DNA from: Opitutia bacterium UBA7350
GTDB lineage: Bacteria; Verrucomicrobiota; Verrucomicrobiia; Opitutales; Coraliomargaritaceae
Reading direction: 5' to 3'
Assembly (NCBI GenBank): GCA_949524905.1
Contig: CATINC010000007.1
Coordinates: forward strand, 310,001-374,000
Length of the DNA: 64,000 nt
The notes below the pieces were generated by a model, which was not told where the DNA came from, did not search any database, and saw only the letters and a program-made list of their open reading frames with translations. The position numbers and the translations under genes are program-made. Shown piece after piece: positions 27,205 to 36,588 of the stretch (position 1 is its first letter; every line of letters begins with the position of its first letter).

Positions 27205-28608
27205 ATGAAAGAAGTTGCCCTAGAAAGTCTCGACCCTCGATTGCAAAAGCAGGTGCAGAATGCCAGCAAGGCCATCAGCAAAAACCCTGTCTATGCCGTT
27301 GATATTTTATCCAATATTATTCAACGCCATCCTGGTTGCCTAGAAGTACGCCGCGACCTTCGCAAGGCGCAACAGCGCGCTACTCAAAATAAATCGGGTG
27401 GCTTGTCGGGCCTGATGTCAAAAGTCAGTGGCTTTGGTAGGAGCTTTCGAGCACCAAAAGTTGAAAAGGATCCCCAAAAAGCACTAGAGGCTGCCGAAGA
27501 AATGCTGTGTTCCAACCCTGGAAATATTGCCGCTCATGAATTACTAGGTGAGGCCGCTCAGGCACTCGAACTCAACGAAACCGCCGCTTTTGCCTATGAG
27601 GAAATTTATCGAATCGAGCCCGCAAATACCGAGAACGTCAAAGCGCTTATGGAAGCCTACATCTTAATCGGTAAAAACGAAGAGGCCATTCGCATCGGTG
27701 AGGCTGCCTATCGCGCTAATCCAAATGATGACGGCATTCAGATGCTCGTTAAAAAAGCATCCGTTGAACAGACTGTTGATAAGGGCCGTTGGAATGAAGA
27801 CGAGAGTTTCCGCGACAAGTTAAAGGACGAAGACGAAGCTCAAAAGCTTGAGCAGGCTAGCCGAGCAAAGACCGGCGATGCAGGCTTGCGTTCGCTCATT
27901 AAGGATGCCCTCGAAGCAGTGGAGGCCGAATCCGAAAATATTAATTTGTATCGCGACATTGCTTCCAATTATCGTAAGTTGGGTGAGTTCGACAACGCCT
28001 TGGAATGGATCAACAAAGCCCGCCAGTTAGATGGCGGTAAAGCGGACGTCAATCTTGAGCGCACCGCTTCTGCACTACAGCGCGAAAAGATGCAGGCTGC
28101 AATACAGGCACAAGAGGCCATCCTTGAAAAGGATCCTGAAAATTTAGATGCAAAGGCTGCTCTGGAGTCTATTCGAGGGGAGGCGCACGCTATGCAGCGC
28201 GAGCAATCCGAGCACCTTGTCCAGCGCTATCCTAATGAATTCAGCTATCGTTATGAGTTGGGTGAAATTTACCTTAAGGACAATGAAATTGATGCTGCCA
28301 TCAAGGAACTACAATTGGCTCAGCGCAGCCCCAAGGTGCGTGTTCAGGCGCTTATCTTACTCGGTAAAGCCTACAAGCAAAAAGGCTTCTTTGATCTTGC
28401 GATTGAACAATTTGGTAGTGCTAAGAGAGAAATTTCTGGAGTAACGGATGCCAAGAAGGACGTCCTCTACGAACTTGGTAAATGTTATGAATTGCAGGGT
28501 AATATGGACAAGGCCATCGCAGAGTATAAAATCCTTTATGCTGCTGACATTGCTTTTCGCGATGTCGCTCAAAAGATCGACGACTTTTACTCCAAGAAAA
28601 ATGGGTAA
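27205..28608 (+). CDS. TPR-repeat protein, function unknown
   Basis: Soluble protein of 467 residues without a signal peptide. It is made of TPR units from about residue 85 to the end, for example ALEAAEEMLCSNPGNIAAHE, YRKLGEFDNALEWINKARQL, and KGFFDLAIEQFGSAKREISG. A Gly/Ser-rich linker (about residues 60-80, GGLSGLMSKVSGFGRSF) separates an N-terminal helical pair from the repeats. No enzymatic domain is seen; a scaffold role is a guess. Synonymous codon choice (frequent CGC, GAC) looks similar to highly expressed neighbours. It precedes an AI-2E family permease by 59 nt. Confidence 0.8.
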   Translation: MKEVALESLDPRLQKQVQNASKAISKNPVYAVDILSNIIQRHPGCLEVRRDLRKAQQRATQNKSGGLSGLMSKVSGFGRSFRAPKVEKDPQKALEAAEEMLCSNPGNIAAHELLGEAAQALELNETAAFAYEEIYRIEPANTENVKALMEAYILIGKNEEAIRIGEAAYRANPNDDGIQMLVKKASVEQTVDKGRWNEDESFRDKLKDEDEAQKLEQASRAKTGDAGLRSLIKDALEAVEAESENINLYRDIASNYRKLGEFDNALEWINKARQLDGGKADVNLERTASALQREKMQAAIQAQEAILEKDPENLDAKAALESIRGEAHAMQREQSEHLVQRYPNEFSYRYELGEIYLKDNEIDAAIKELQLAQRSPKVRVQALILLGKAYKQKGFFDLAIEQFGSAKREISGVTDAKKDVLYELGKCYELQGNMDKAIAEYKILYAADIAFRDVAQKIDDFYSKKNG

Positions 28609-28667
28609 GCTTGGTGCTGCCACAACCAATGCTCGACAGGCGAAGTCGAACTAGCAGTTAAAGTATT

Positions 28668-29729
28668 ATGCAGATAAAACAAGTAGCCTTGATCATGTTT
28701 GTGGTCTTCTTGTCGTTCTACTTATTGAACCTCGGGCAATCAATTTTGCTTCCTCTCGTGATTGCGGGCGCAATTGCATTTTTGATCAGTGCGCTCGTGT
28801 ATGCTATAGGTTTGATTCAAATAGGAGGTATTCGCTTGCCCAAATTCCTTACCTTTGTGTTAGCGGTCATCCTTATTATCGCGTCTTTCACTTGGGTTAT
28901 CCAAATGATCACGGACAACGTTGCTCATGTTATTAAACAAGCTCCGATTTACCAAGACAACCTTGAGAGTCGTATCAATACCATTTACGCAATACTTGGC
29001 TTAGAGCAATCACCCAGCGTTACTGAAATTTTGAAAAAGATAAGCTTGAGCGGTTTTTTGCAGAATCTTGCTAAAACATTAAGTGGTCTCGCAGGTAGTG
29101 CGGGCATCATCTTTGTTTATCTCATTTTTATTATCCTGGAGCAACGCACTTTTGGATCGAAGATTCGGGCTCTCTTTCCGCAGCCTGAACAACAGGCAGC
29201 CGTGTTTAATCTGATGCAACGTATCAACCAAGACATCCGCACCTACGTCGGCATTAAAGTCCTCACGAGCACAGTTACAGGGGTGCTGAGTTATTGCGTT
29301 CTTGAATGGGTCGGGGTTGATTCTGCCAGTTTCTGGGCAGTCCTTATTTTTCTTCTAAATTTTATCCCTACAATTGGATCGATTATTGCGACCGCCTTTC
29401 CGGCTCTCTTAACTTTAGTACAATTTGAGACGTGGGCTCCATTCTTCATTGTGGCGATTGGGATAACTGCAATTCAGTTTTGCATGGGAAGCATCCTAGA
29501 GCCCCGTCTGATGGGCAGTAAATTAAATGTAAGCCCCCTGGTGCTGCTGCTCTCCCTTGCCTTATGGGGTTCAGTTTGGGGCATACCGGGAATGTTTCTC
29601 TGCGTGCCCATCACCGTAATGATTGTCATCGTTTGTTCTTATTTTCCGCAAACTCGCGCTTTAGCAGTCATCCTCTCTGGTGATGGCACCCTATCGGCAG
29701 GTTCCCATGCGGAGACTTCAGATGATTGA
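28668..29729 (+). CDS. AI-2E family transporter (PerM/TqsA type)
   Basis: Inner-membrane protein of 353 residues with about seven transmembrane helices and the family layout: two N-terminal helix pairs, a soluble segment (residues about 85-140), then GIKVLTSTVTGVLSYCVLEW, FWAVLIFLLNFIPTIGSIIA and GSILEPRLMGSKLNVSPLVL. The NFIPTIGS and EPRLMG motifs are diagnostic. Members export varied small molecules or ions; the substrate here is unknown. Its stop overlaps the start of the SBF-like gene by 8 nt (ATGATTGA). Confidence 0.9.
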   Translation: MQIKQVALIMFVVFLSFYLLNLGQSILLPLVIAGAIAFLISALVYAIGLIQIGGIRLPKFLTFVLAVILIIASFTWVIQMITDNVAHVIKQAPIYQDNLESRINTIYAILGLEQSPSVTEILKKISLSGFLQNLAKTLSGLAGSAGIIFVYLIFIILEQRTFGSKIRALFPQPEQQAAVFNLMQRINQDIRTYVGIKVLTSTVTGVLSYCVLEWVGVDSASFWAVLIFLLNFIPTIGSIIATAFPALLTLVQFETWAPFFIVAIGITAIQFCMGSILEPRLMGSKLNVSPLVLLLSLALWGSVWGIPGMFLCVPITVMIVIVCSYFPQTRALAVILSGDGTLSAGSHAETSDD

Positions 29730-30681
29730 TCGGCTACGACAGCACTGGTTTACTTTAGGTCTCTTTGGAGTCGTCATTGTTTCGCTTTCAGGTTTCGGCC
29801 TTCCTTTAGGCACCGTGATTATTCCAATCGGGGTATGGATTATTTTCCTGGCGCAAGGAGTGATCTTAGGCGAAGGCTCCCCCCATTCGGAACAAAATTG
29901 GTGTGGGACTCTTACGTTTGTTCTCTGTTGGAACTTTTTATTGTTTCCTCTTGTGACGGTTGGGTTGCTTTGGGTGACCGGTCTTTGGGAGCAAAGTGAT
30001 TTTGCTTTTGGTTACTGGCTGCTGGCTTTTCTTCCAACTACGATTGCCTCCGCGGTTGCCATGACTTCAGGGGCTGGGGGACGAGTAGAGCATGCCTTGC
30101 TCGCCACGGTGAGTTCTAATCTCTTTGCTGTATGGCTGGTGCCGATGATCGCAGTCTTTTATCTGGCGATTGAAGCTGAAATTGAAATTGCCCTTTGGCC
30201 CCTGGTCCTTCGTCTCTTAATTCTTATCGTACTTCCGCTTCTTATTGGCTACGGCCTTCGGCGATTCCAATTTCCTGGAACCGCTAAACTGGCAGGTGTT
30301 GCTCGCCCATTAACACAGGGCATTTTATTGTTGATTCTGTTGGTGGCCTTCTCGCGCAGCTTTACTTCGGGGGAGTTAACGGGGCTAAATTTTGGCGCAT
30401 TGCGTGAATTGTTACTTGTATGCGGCGCCCTTGTACTGCTTGTCAGTGCGCTTGTTTGGTTCAGTGCTGGTAGATTTCATTTCAGTTACCACGAGCGCAT
30501 AAGTGTATTTTATTGCGCAAGCCAGAAATCTCTTGCTACGGGAGTGCCCATGATTGGTTCGGTACTGCTTGCTGTTGGTCCAGAAAATGCCAGTGCGATT
30601 AATTTACTTCCCATTCTTTGCTACTCGCCAATGCAGTTGCTTCTCGGGGGGTACCTTGTTCCATATTTTTCGAGGCAGTAA
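29722..30681 (+). CDS. Bile acid:sodium symporter-like (SBF-like) transporter
   Basis: Membrane protein of about 319 residues with nine to ten hydrophobic helices. The signature FLPTTIASAVAMTSGAGGRV followed by SSNLFAVWLVPMI matches the SBF-like branch (YfeH type) of the BASS superfamily, and CASQKSLATGVPMIGSVLL is the second inverted-repeat crossover. The frame is open from 29680, but ATG 29722, overlapping the end of the previous gene, gives the natural N-terminus MIDRLRQHW. Substrate unknown. It ends 3 nt before the rsmB stop on the other strand. Confidence 0.88.
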   Translation: MIDRLRQHWFTLGLFGVVIVSLSGFGLPLGTVIIPIGVWIIFLAQGVILGEGSPHSEQNWCGTLTFVLCWNFLLFPLVTVGLLWVTGLWEQSDFAFGYWLLAFLPTTIASAVAMTSGAGGRVEHALLATVSSNLFAVWLVPMIAVFYLAIEAEIEIALWPLVLRLLILIVLPLLIGYGLRRFQFPGTAKLAGVARPLTQGILLLILLVAFSRSFTSGELTGLNFGALRELLLVCGALVLLVSALVWFSAGRFHFSYHERISVFYCASQKSLATGVPMIGSVLLAVGPENASAINLLPILCYSPMQLLLGGYLVPYFSRQ

Positions 30682-30684
30682 TTG

Positions 30685-31974
30685 CTAGTTTTCGGCCTGC
30701 AGTAAAAATGCACCAGCGCCATCATGACCTGTCTCCCAAGGAAAGCTAAGGGATTGATCTTTCAGTTTAAAATTTGCTCCAGCGGGGCTTTTAAGGAAGG
30801 CTTTGACGATCTCAATATTTTCGGAGGCCTCAATACTGCAGGTGCTGTAAACGAGACGTCCACCGGGCTTAACAAATTGACCAGCAGCAACCAAAAGTTC
30901 GCTTTGAATTTTCGCGCAGGCTTTCAAATCTTTGGCTTGAAGTCGCCACTTAACATCCGTGCGGCGTTGGATTACGCCCGTGTTACTACAGGGGGCGTCT
31001 AGAAGGACTGCATCAAATGCAGAAGGGTAGTTATTTTTGCTTAGGTCAGTCGGTTGCAAGGTAAGAAGGTCGTGCGCCAAACTCTTACAAACGAGAGCTT
31101 CGTTTTCCATCCGAGCAAGGTTTTGATTCAGGCGTTCCATTCGTTCGCCGGGAAGATCGAGCGCTAGGAGTAAACCTTTTCCATTAAGACCACGCGTGAT
31201 TTCAAAAGCTTTACCACCCGGGGCAGCGCAAAGATCAAGAACGGTTTCACCGGGTTGAGTATTCAGTAGGGCAGGGGCAAGGCGAGTCGAGGGGTCTTTG
31301 ACGTAGGCACGTCCAGACTCAAGGAAGGGGCGTATGCGTTCCAACCAGGGTTCATGGGTGGGTGCGCAATAAAAACCGGGCCATTGAGTCGCTTCAAAAG
31401 GAGCGGGGAGGGCTTCCTCGCTGCGAATATAGGTGGTTGGAATTTTCTGGTTCCACTGAAGGAGCGCTTCGCAATCCGAGGCCTTAAATGCATGAGCCCA
31501 ATGCTCTACCAGCCAACTCGGATGGCTAAATCTATGGGCTGGAGCTAAGTGATTCTCTTTAATTTCGACAAAAACAGGTGGGAGTTTTCGAAGAACAGCA
31601 TTGATGAGAGCACTCTCAGGCTTACTGACCCGAAGTTTACTGCCCTGTACTGCGTGGTGTATTATTTTAGGTATTTTTTCTTCGGGAGCTTCGTATAATT
31701 CATAAGCAGCTACCAAAAAAATAGCCTCAACCGAGGTTCGAGGGGTTTTGCGTAGGAATGGGTTTAGGGCGGCGCGGGTACGGTGTCCGTGGCGCAAAGC
31801 ACCTAAAAAGAGTGACTGGCAGGTCTTGCGGCGACCTCCGTGAAACTCACTCGGTAACTGTTCTAGAAGTTGATCTGCCTTCCATCCGCCAGCTAGATAA
31901 GCATCGGTTAATAAAACAGCAGCCTGCCACGCGGTTGCGCTTGTTTTGGATAAGTCAAACTTAAGGCTTCTCAT
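30685..31974 (-). CDS. 16S rRNA (cytosine-C5) methyltransferase, RsmB-like
   Basis: SAM-dependent RNA m5C methyltransferase with an N-terminal NusB-like RNA-binding domain (residues about 1-140) and a C-terminal Rossmann methyltransferase. Motifs: DLCAAPGGKAFEITRGL (SAM motif I), LLDAPCSNTGVIQRRTDVKW with the PC cysteine, and YSTCSIEASENIEIVKAFL with the catalytic TC cysteine. The frame is open upstream to 32031, but ATG 31974 (MRSLKFDLSKTSATAW) matches the family start. It is divergent from the giant greA-like gene with 59 nt between starts. Confidence 0.9.
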   Translation of the reverse strand: MRSLKFDLSKTSATAWQAAVLLTDAYLAGGWKADQLLEQLPSEFHGGRRKTCQSLFLGALRHGHRTRAALNPFLRKTPRTSVEAIFLVAAYELYEAPEEKIPKIIHHAVQGSKLRVSKPESALINAVLRKLPPVFVEIKENHLAPAHRFSHPSWLVEHWAHAFKASDCEALLQWNQKIPTTYIRSEEALPAPFEATQWPGFYCAPTHEPWLERIRPFLESGRAYVKDPSTRLAPALLNTQPGETVLDLCAAPGGKAFEITRGLNGKGLLLALDLPGERMERLNQNLARMENEALVCKSLAHDLLTLQPTDLSKNNYPSAFDAVLLDAPCSNTGVIQRRTDVKWRLQAKDLKACAKIQSELLVAAGQFVKPGGRLVYSTCSIEASENIEIVKAFLKSPAGANFKLKDQSLSFPWETGHDGAGAFLLQAEN

Positions 31975-32033
31975 AGAGGTAAAAATACTGCAATGTATAA
32001 CGTTAACTACCTGACTAGCATTCGCAAACAATT

Positions 32034-33896
32034 ATGAACGAAGCGGCCATAGACGCACTAATAGAAAATAACCCCAAGTTAGCGCCCTCACGCGCTAAGC
32101 TGGAAAGCATGGCGCCGGGCAATTACTGCCTGCACCGTAGCTGGGGTTTTGGTAAAATTGTAGATTTTGATGAGGCGCAAGCCAAGATCGTGATTGATTT
32201 TGAGGAAGGAGAGAAGACCGGACATGCAATGGGGATCGCGTTCTGTGTTGATAAATTGGAAATCCTCAAGCCCAATGATATTTTGGTGCGCTCACGAACC
32301 GAAGTAGATGCTATTGAAGAAATGATCAAGAAGGCCCCTGCAGACCTTATCTGCGAAATTCTCTCTGGGAACGAAGATAAAGCAATGATGGCATCCGAAA
32401 TAGAACGCTCTCTGGCTCGCGTCATCGGGCCGCTAAAATATAAGAAATGGTGGACTGCCACCAAGAAGGTCTTGGAAAAAGATCCGCGCGTGGGTGTACC
32501 CAACAAAAAGACCGAACCTTTTATATTTCGCGATGAACCCGTAAAGCCAGAGGAGGAAATTCTTGAGCAATTTCACGGAACGCGCAACTCCAAGGAGAAA
32601 ATCCTCCTGGGGGAAAAGCTATTTGCACTTTCAGAAAACATTTCCGTCATTCGTGAGGAATTGCCTGAGATTCTCGCGGAATTGACGGATGCAATTCAAA
32701 ATACCAAATCACTCAGTCAAGCAGACCGTCTACACGGAGTTTGGGTTCGAAATGACCTCGCTCGTGATTTGCATGAGGATGTGGAATTACTTGAACCGTC
32801 TTCTGCTTCGATTCTGGACTCTACAAATGATTATTCAGAATTAGCCTCAGAGTTACCTGCTAATTTCTTTAAGCGTTATTTGGATCTGATTCGCCGTACC
32901 TATGAAGACAAATGGCAACCCATGCTTGAAGACCTCCTCCGCAACTCTAGCGGTAAGTTTACCAGTGAATGTATTAACTTCATGATGGAACATGGTATGG
33001 ATGCGCGCATTGCGCACTGCCTAAGCCGTTGGCTTAATGACCAAACAATTAAGGGGCCCTTACTTCTGTGGGTGGTTAAAAACCGTAATTCTAAAAAGTA
33101 TTCAGCGATTATTGCGCCTTTGGTCTCTCCACGCTTACTCTCTGCAATGTTCTATGCCATTGACTATGAAGCCCTGCAAAATGCCAGCGCACGTCGCATC
33201 CCTCTCGCTGATCTCTTGAGTGAGGATGGTGAGTTGATTCCGGATTTGTTAGCAGATTCCAACGTAGAAACCGCACAAGACCTTGCCCAAACGCTCTTAC
33301 TTAACCAAGGCTTTGAAGATTTGACAAAAAAATCACTGGTTGCTCGCTTTATTAAGAAATTCCCCACGGTTCAGACTTTGATCGCCGGTGAAGGCTCGAG
33401 CACTTCTGAGGAGGATGGACTCATTGTTTCACAAGCTAGTTTTGATGCTGCTAAAGCAGAATATGAAGGTCTTATTATGGTCAAGATTCCCGAAAATAAA
33501 GAAGCGATTGCTACGGCACGTGAACATGGTGACCTCAAGGAAAATTCCGAATATAAGATGGCACGTCAGGATCAAGACATTCTGCTTTCTCGCAAAAACG
33601 AGCTTGAAGTCGATCTTTCCCGTGCTCGCGTAACTGATTTTAATGAAGTTACCAACGACAACATCGGCATCGGTAGTATGGTTGAATTAAAGGAAGGCTC
33701 GAGTGGTCAGACCCAACGCTACGCAATCCTAGGTGCATGGGATTCCGATCCTGAAAATAACATCCTTTCCTATAAGACCCCTTTAGCTCAGCAATTATTG
33801 GGTAAAAAGAGTTCAGACACTGTAACCATTGAGGTGGGTGGAAATACTCAAGACTGGACAGTCTTGAAGATTGAACGCTGGGTGGACCAAAAGTAG
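32034..33896 (+). CDS. greA: Giant GreA/GreB-type transcript cleavage factor with about 460-residue N-terminal extension
   Basis: The last about 160 of 620 residues form a complete GreA: coiled-coil hairpin with TAREHGDLKENSEYKMARQD and the acidic tip D500/E503, then the C-terminal FKBP-like domain ending TVLKIERWVDQK. Gre factors enter the RNA polymerase secondary channel and stimulate cleavage of backtracked RNA. The remaining N-terminal part has a small beta-rich module around residues 27-75 (LHRSWGFGKIVDFDEAQAKI) and a long helical region. Ordinary GreA has about 158 residues; Chlamydia is known to have a similarly enlarged GreA. No standalone greA is seen here. Function of the extension is unknown. 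Confidence 0.9.
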   Translation: MNEAAIDALIENNPKLAPSRAKLESMAPGNYCLHRSWGFGKIVDFDEAQAKIVIDFEEGEKTGHAMGIAFCVDKLEILKPNDILVRSRTEVDAIEEMIKKAPADLICEILSGNEDKAMMASEIERSLARVIGPLKYKKWWTATKKVLEKDPRVGVPNKKTEPFIFRDEPVKPEEEILEQFHGTRNSKEKILLGEKLFALSENISVIREELPEILAELTDAIQNTKSLSQADRLHGVWVRNDLARDLHEDVELLEPSSASILDSTNDYSELASELPANFFKRYLDLIRRTYEDKWQPMLEDLLRNSSGKFTSECINFMMEHGMDARIAHCLSRWLNDQTIKGPLLLWVVKNRNSKKYSAIIAPLVSPRLLSAMFYAIDYEALQNASARRIPLADLLSEDGELIPDLLADSNVETAQDLAQTLLLNQGFEDLTKKSLVARFIKKFPTVQTLIAGEGSSTSEEDGLIVSQASFDAAKAEYEGLIMVKIPENKEAIATAREHGDLKENSEYKMARQDQDILLSRKNELEVDLSRARVTDFNEVTNDNIGIGSMVELKEGSSGQTQRYAILGAWDSDPENNILSYKTPLAQQLLGKKSSDTVTIEVGGNTQDWTVLKIERWVDQK

Positions 33897-33910
33897 GACG
33901 CTGGGCTTGG

Positions 33911-33932
33911 GCTTGACCTATAGCGGTCAAGC
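33911..33932. repeat. Perfect 8-bp inverted repeat between greA-like gene and doxX
   Basis: GCTTGACC (33911-33918) and GGTCAAGC (33925-33932) are exact inverse complements around a 6-nt loop TATAGC, 15 nt after the greA-like stop and 15 nt before the DoxX start. No T-run follows on either strand, so it is not a standard terminator. It may be an operator or an RNA hairpin. Confidence 0.6.
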
Positions 33933-33947
33933 AACAAAATATCGCTC

Positions 33948-34370
33948 ATGAAAATACCTGTATTTTTGACGAATACGAGCTCCACCTTTGCACTCCTGCC
34001 CCTGCGACTGGGTTTAGGGATCAGCATGATCTACCACGGTTCAAAAAAATTATTTGGCTGGTTTGGTGGTAATGGGCTTGAGGCAAGCACCGCATTTTTT
34101 GCTAAGCAAGGTCTCGAGCCGGCCTTGCAGTTGGTTTTGTTAGCAGGTGGCGCACAGGTTGTTGGAGGGATTGCTTTTATTTTAGGTTTTGCCACTCGTT
34201 TTTGGGGGGCGGTCATCGCGTTTACCATGGGTGTGGCAGTGTATACGGTTCACGATTGGCAATCTTGGGGCGACAGTGAGAAACCCATGTTAATTTTGCT
34301 GGGAAGCCTAACCCTGATGCTTGCGGGTGCAGGTAGATTGTCGGTCGATTATAATTCTCAAAAAGTTTAA
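33948..34370 (+). CDS. DoxX family membrane protein
   Basis: Small inner-membrane protein of 140 residues with four hydrophobic helices. The DoxX pattern is visible: [20 protein letters not shown], a short amphipathic stretch [17 protein letters not shown], then [20 protein letters not shown] and [20 protein letters not shown]. The family is linked to redox or thiol stress in some bacteria, but the biochemical role is unsettled. Its TAA overlaps the tsaE stop on the other strand by 4 nt (TTAA). A perfect hairpin lies just upstream. Confidence 0.88.
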   Translation: MKIPVFLTNTSSTFALLPLRLGLGISMIYHGSKKLFGWFGGNGLEASTAFFAKQGLEPALQLVLLAGGAQVVGGIAFILGFATRFWGAVIAFTMGVAVYTVHDWQSWGDSEKPMLILLGSLTLMLAGAGRLSVDYNSQKV

Positions 34371-34807
34371 GGCATTCTCAAGCGGAGGGTGTGTTGTCCT
34401 TCACGAGAACTTGCAAGGTCAAGATGCCAGGCTTCTGGGGGGATACTTTCAGGGATCCGCTCAGGCCATTCCACCGCGAGGCACCAGGGGGATTCTAGAA
34501 ATTCCTCCAACATGAGCGCATCCAGATCGGCACCGGATTGCAGTCGATAGGCATCTAGATGCATCAATTTTCGTTCACCTTCATAGAGGGTGTAGAGGTT
34601 GAAGGTAGGGCTCGTTACAGGTTCTTTAATGCCCCATGCGCGGGCAAGGCCACGTACAAGGGTGGTTTTACCCGCACCGAGTTCGCCATGCAGTGCCAAC
34701 ACGTGATCCTGAGGCAGGCAGTCTGCGAGGGCGGCACCAATCGACTCAGTTTCCTCAACGCTCTGGCTGGTAATGCCCGTACTTAACTGTTTTAGAATTT
34801 CAGACAT
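34367..34807 (-). CDS. tsaE: tRNA threonylcarbamoyladenosine biosynthesis ATPase TsaE
   Basis: ATPase subunit of the TsaBDE complex that makes t6A at position 37 of ANN-decoding tRNAs. P-loop [40 protein letters not shown] and the C-terminal [15 protein letters not shown] are typical. The frame continues upstream to 34981, but the ATG at 34807 ([11 protein letters not shown]) gives 146 residues, the family length, and overlaps the thiL stop by 8 nt. Last gene of the leftward mnmA-xth-thiL-tsaE operon. Confidence 0.94.
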   Translation of the reverse strand: MSEILKQLSTGITSQSVEETESIGAALADCLPQDHVLALHGELGAGKTTLVRGLARAWGIKEPVTSPTFNLYTLYEGERKLMHLDAYRLQSGADLDALMLEEFLESPWCLAVEWPERIPESIPPEAWHLDLASSREGQHTLRLRMP

Positions 34808-35792
34808 CACGTTTCCAATGTTCGTAGCCGTAGGTCCAGGGAATGGATGCACCGCTTTCCTTTTCGATGAAAACTCCGGCAGGATGTTTAGATATGATTT
34901 GCCCGATTCGGGAAAGCCTGAGATTAGGAAATTCAGCCTGCCAGCAAGTTTCAAATCGTCCACAATCTGCATCTGCTGCAACTGCTAACAGAAGTTCGTA
35001 ATCTTCGCCGTCGCAAAAGGCGTGTTGCAGGGCAGGCTTTCCGGTCTGAAGGCCGAATGCTTGAGCAGCCTCATCAATGGGAATAGAGTTTAGGTCTATT
35101 GCTGCACTACTATCGTTCGGCAGAAGAACTTGTAGGTCCTTGCCGAGTCCGTCGGTTAAATCCATCATAGCGCGGCAAGCGTCTTGGGCGGCAAACCATT
35201 GACCTTCCGCCAGCCTGGGATCAAAGCGAAAGTGCTTACCAAGGATGCTGCCTCCCAAGGTTCCGGTAGTATAGAGCCAATCGCCAATGGACGCATTCTG
35301 CCTTAAGAGAGGGCGTTTGCAGCTGCCTAAAAGTGTGAGGCTAGCGGAAAATTGCCCGGCTGGAAGGGTACTTAAATCACCACCAACAATTTTGAGCGTA
35401 TGTGCTACGCAGGCAGAACGAACGCCTTTAAAGAAAGCTTTAAGCCATGCTAGGGCGAGGTCGGGACCGCTGAGTAAGGTAAGGACGGCACTCTGAGGCT
35501 GAGCTCCCATGGCGGCAAGGTCGCTGAGGTTTCGGTGGATTAGTTTTACTCCGGCTTCAAAGGGTGTCACGGTAGCGTCAAAGTGTTGCCCGTACGATAT
35601 CGCATCGGTCGTGATGCAAGTTTTTTGGGTGGCGTCTAATTCCATCACAGCGCAATCATCTCCTATGCCGGCGGGTGCAATGGGAGTCGTGTCGCCTAAC
35701 CAATTGCAGATATGCTCAAGGAGGATGCATTCACCAAGGCCGCTTATTTGCTGAGCCGGATCATGAGTAAAAGGATATGTTTTTGAATCCAT
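34800..35792 (-). CDS. thiL: Thiamine-monophosphate kinase
   Basis: Phosphorylates thiamine monophosphate to the active cofactor thiamine diphosphate. Signatures: [20 protein letters not shown] (GDD metal/ATP site), [47 protein letters not shown], and [15 protein letters not shown] with [12 protein letters not shown] near the end. The ATG at 35792 (MDSKTYPF) overlaps the xth stop by one base (TAATG), which favours it over the upstream in-frame start at 35822. Downstream tsaE overlaps its 3' end. Confidence 0.94.
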   Translation of the reverse strand: MDSKTYPFTHDPAQQISGLGECILLEHICNWLGDTTPIAPAGIGDDCAVMELDATQKTCITTDAISYGQHFDATVTPFEAGVKLIHRNLSDLAAMGAQPQSAVLTLLSGPDLALAWLKAFFKGVRSACVAHTLKIVGGDLSTLPAGQFSASLTLLGSCKRPLLRQNASIGDWLYTTGTLGGSILGKHFRFDPRLAEGQWFAAQDACRAMMDLTDGLGKDLQVLLPNDSSAAIDLNSIPIDEAAQAFGLQTGKPALQHAFCDGEDYELLLAVAADADCGRFETCWQAEFPNLRLSRIGQIISKHPAGVFIEKESGASIPWTYGYEHWKRDV

Positions 35793-36580
35793 TAGAGGGT
35801 TAGGTGCAAGCTGACGGGGCAATGGTCAGAACCTTCTACCTGATCTAGGATATCGGCAGTTTTGAGATTTGGAAGTAGTTTTGGGGAGGCGCAGAAATAA
35901 TCAATACGCCAGCCAATGTTGCGCTTACGAGCTCCTGCACGATAGGACCACCAGCTATAGCGTTCAGCGGTATCAGGATAAAAATAGCGAAAGGTATCTG
36001 TAAATCCTTCTTGGAGGATTGCATCGAAGCCTGCGCGCTCCTCGTCTGTAAAACCTGCGTTACGGCGGTTCGTTTTAGGGTTGGCGAGGTCGATTTCTTT
36101 ATGGGCGACATTGAGGTCGCCACAGAAAATGACCGGTTTTCCCTCTTCCAGTTTTTTGCAATAGTTAAGGAAGTCTACATCCCATTCAAGGGTGCGGTAA
36201 TCGAGTCTTCGAGGCCGTTTATTTTCGTCATGGTTCTGGGAATTGGGCGTATAGACTGTTACGAGAAAATAGTCAGAAAATTCCGCGGTCAGAACCCGAC
36301 CTTCGGTATCGTGTTTTTGAATGCCGATGCCTTTTTTAACTGAAAGAGGCGCATCACGACAAAGGAGAGCCGTGCCGGAGTACCCTTTTTTTTCGGCGCA
36401 ATTCCAGTAAAGGTGTGGGTAGCCTTCAAAGGCAAAATTTGCGACTAAATCGTCGGATATTTTGGTTTCCTGAAGGCAAAGTACATCCGGTTGCTCAGCG
36501 GCAAGGAATCCTTCAAAGCCTTTTTTGATAACAGCGCGGAGACCATTAACGTTCCATGAGATCAGTTTAATTTCTGGCAT
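35792..36580 (-). CDS. xth: Exodeoxyribonuclease III
   Basis: AP endonuclease and 3' repair exonuclease of the ExoIII/APE1 family. Catalytic motifs are complete: [26 protein letters not shown] (metal Glu), [26 protein letters not shown] (Asp/Asn pair), and [11 protein letters not shown] with the terminal catalytic His. Length 262 residues is standard. It is 8 nt downstream of mnmA and coupled to thiL by a one-base overlap. Confidence 0.95.
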   Translation of the reverse strand: MPEIKLISWNVNGLRAVIKKGFEGFLAAEQPDVLCLQETKISDDLVANFAFEGYPHLYWNCAEKKGYSGTALLCRDAPLSVKKGIGIQKHDTEGRVLTAEFSDYFLVTVYTPNSQNHDENKRPRRLDYRTLEWDVDFLNYCKKLEEGKPVIFCGDLNVAHKEIDLANPKTNRRNAGFTDEERAGFDAILQEGFTDTFRYFYPDTAERYSWWSYRAGARKRNIGWRIDYFCASPKLLPNLKTADILDQVEGSDHCPVSLHLTL

Positions 36581-36588
36581 GAGAGAAT

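Noticed and set aside
29680-29721. Upstream start of the SBF-like transporter at 29680
   Set aside because: Would overlap the AI-2E permease gene by 50 nt with a non-hydrophobic leader; ATG 29722 is natural.
34808-34981. 58-residue N-terminal extension of tsaE
   Set aside because: The extension lies wholly inside thiL in another frame; ATG 34807 fits the family.
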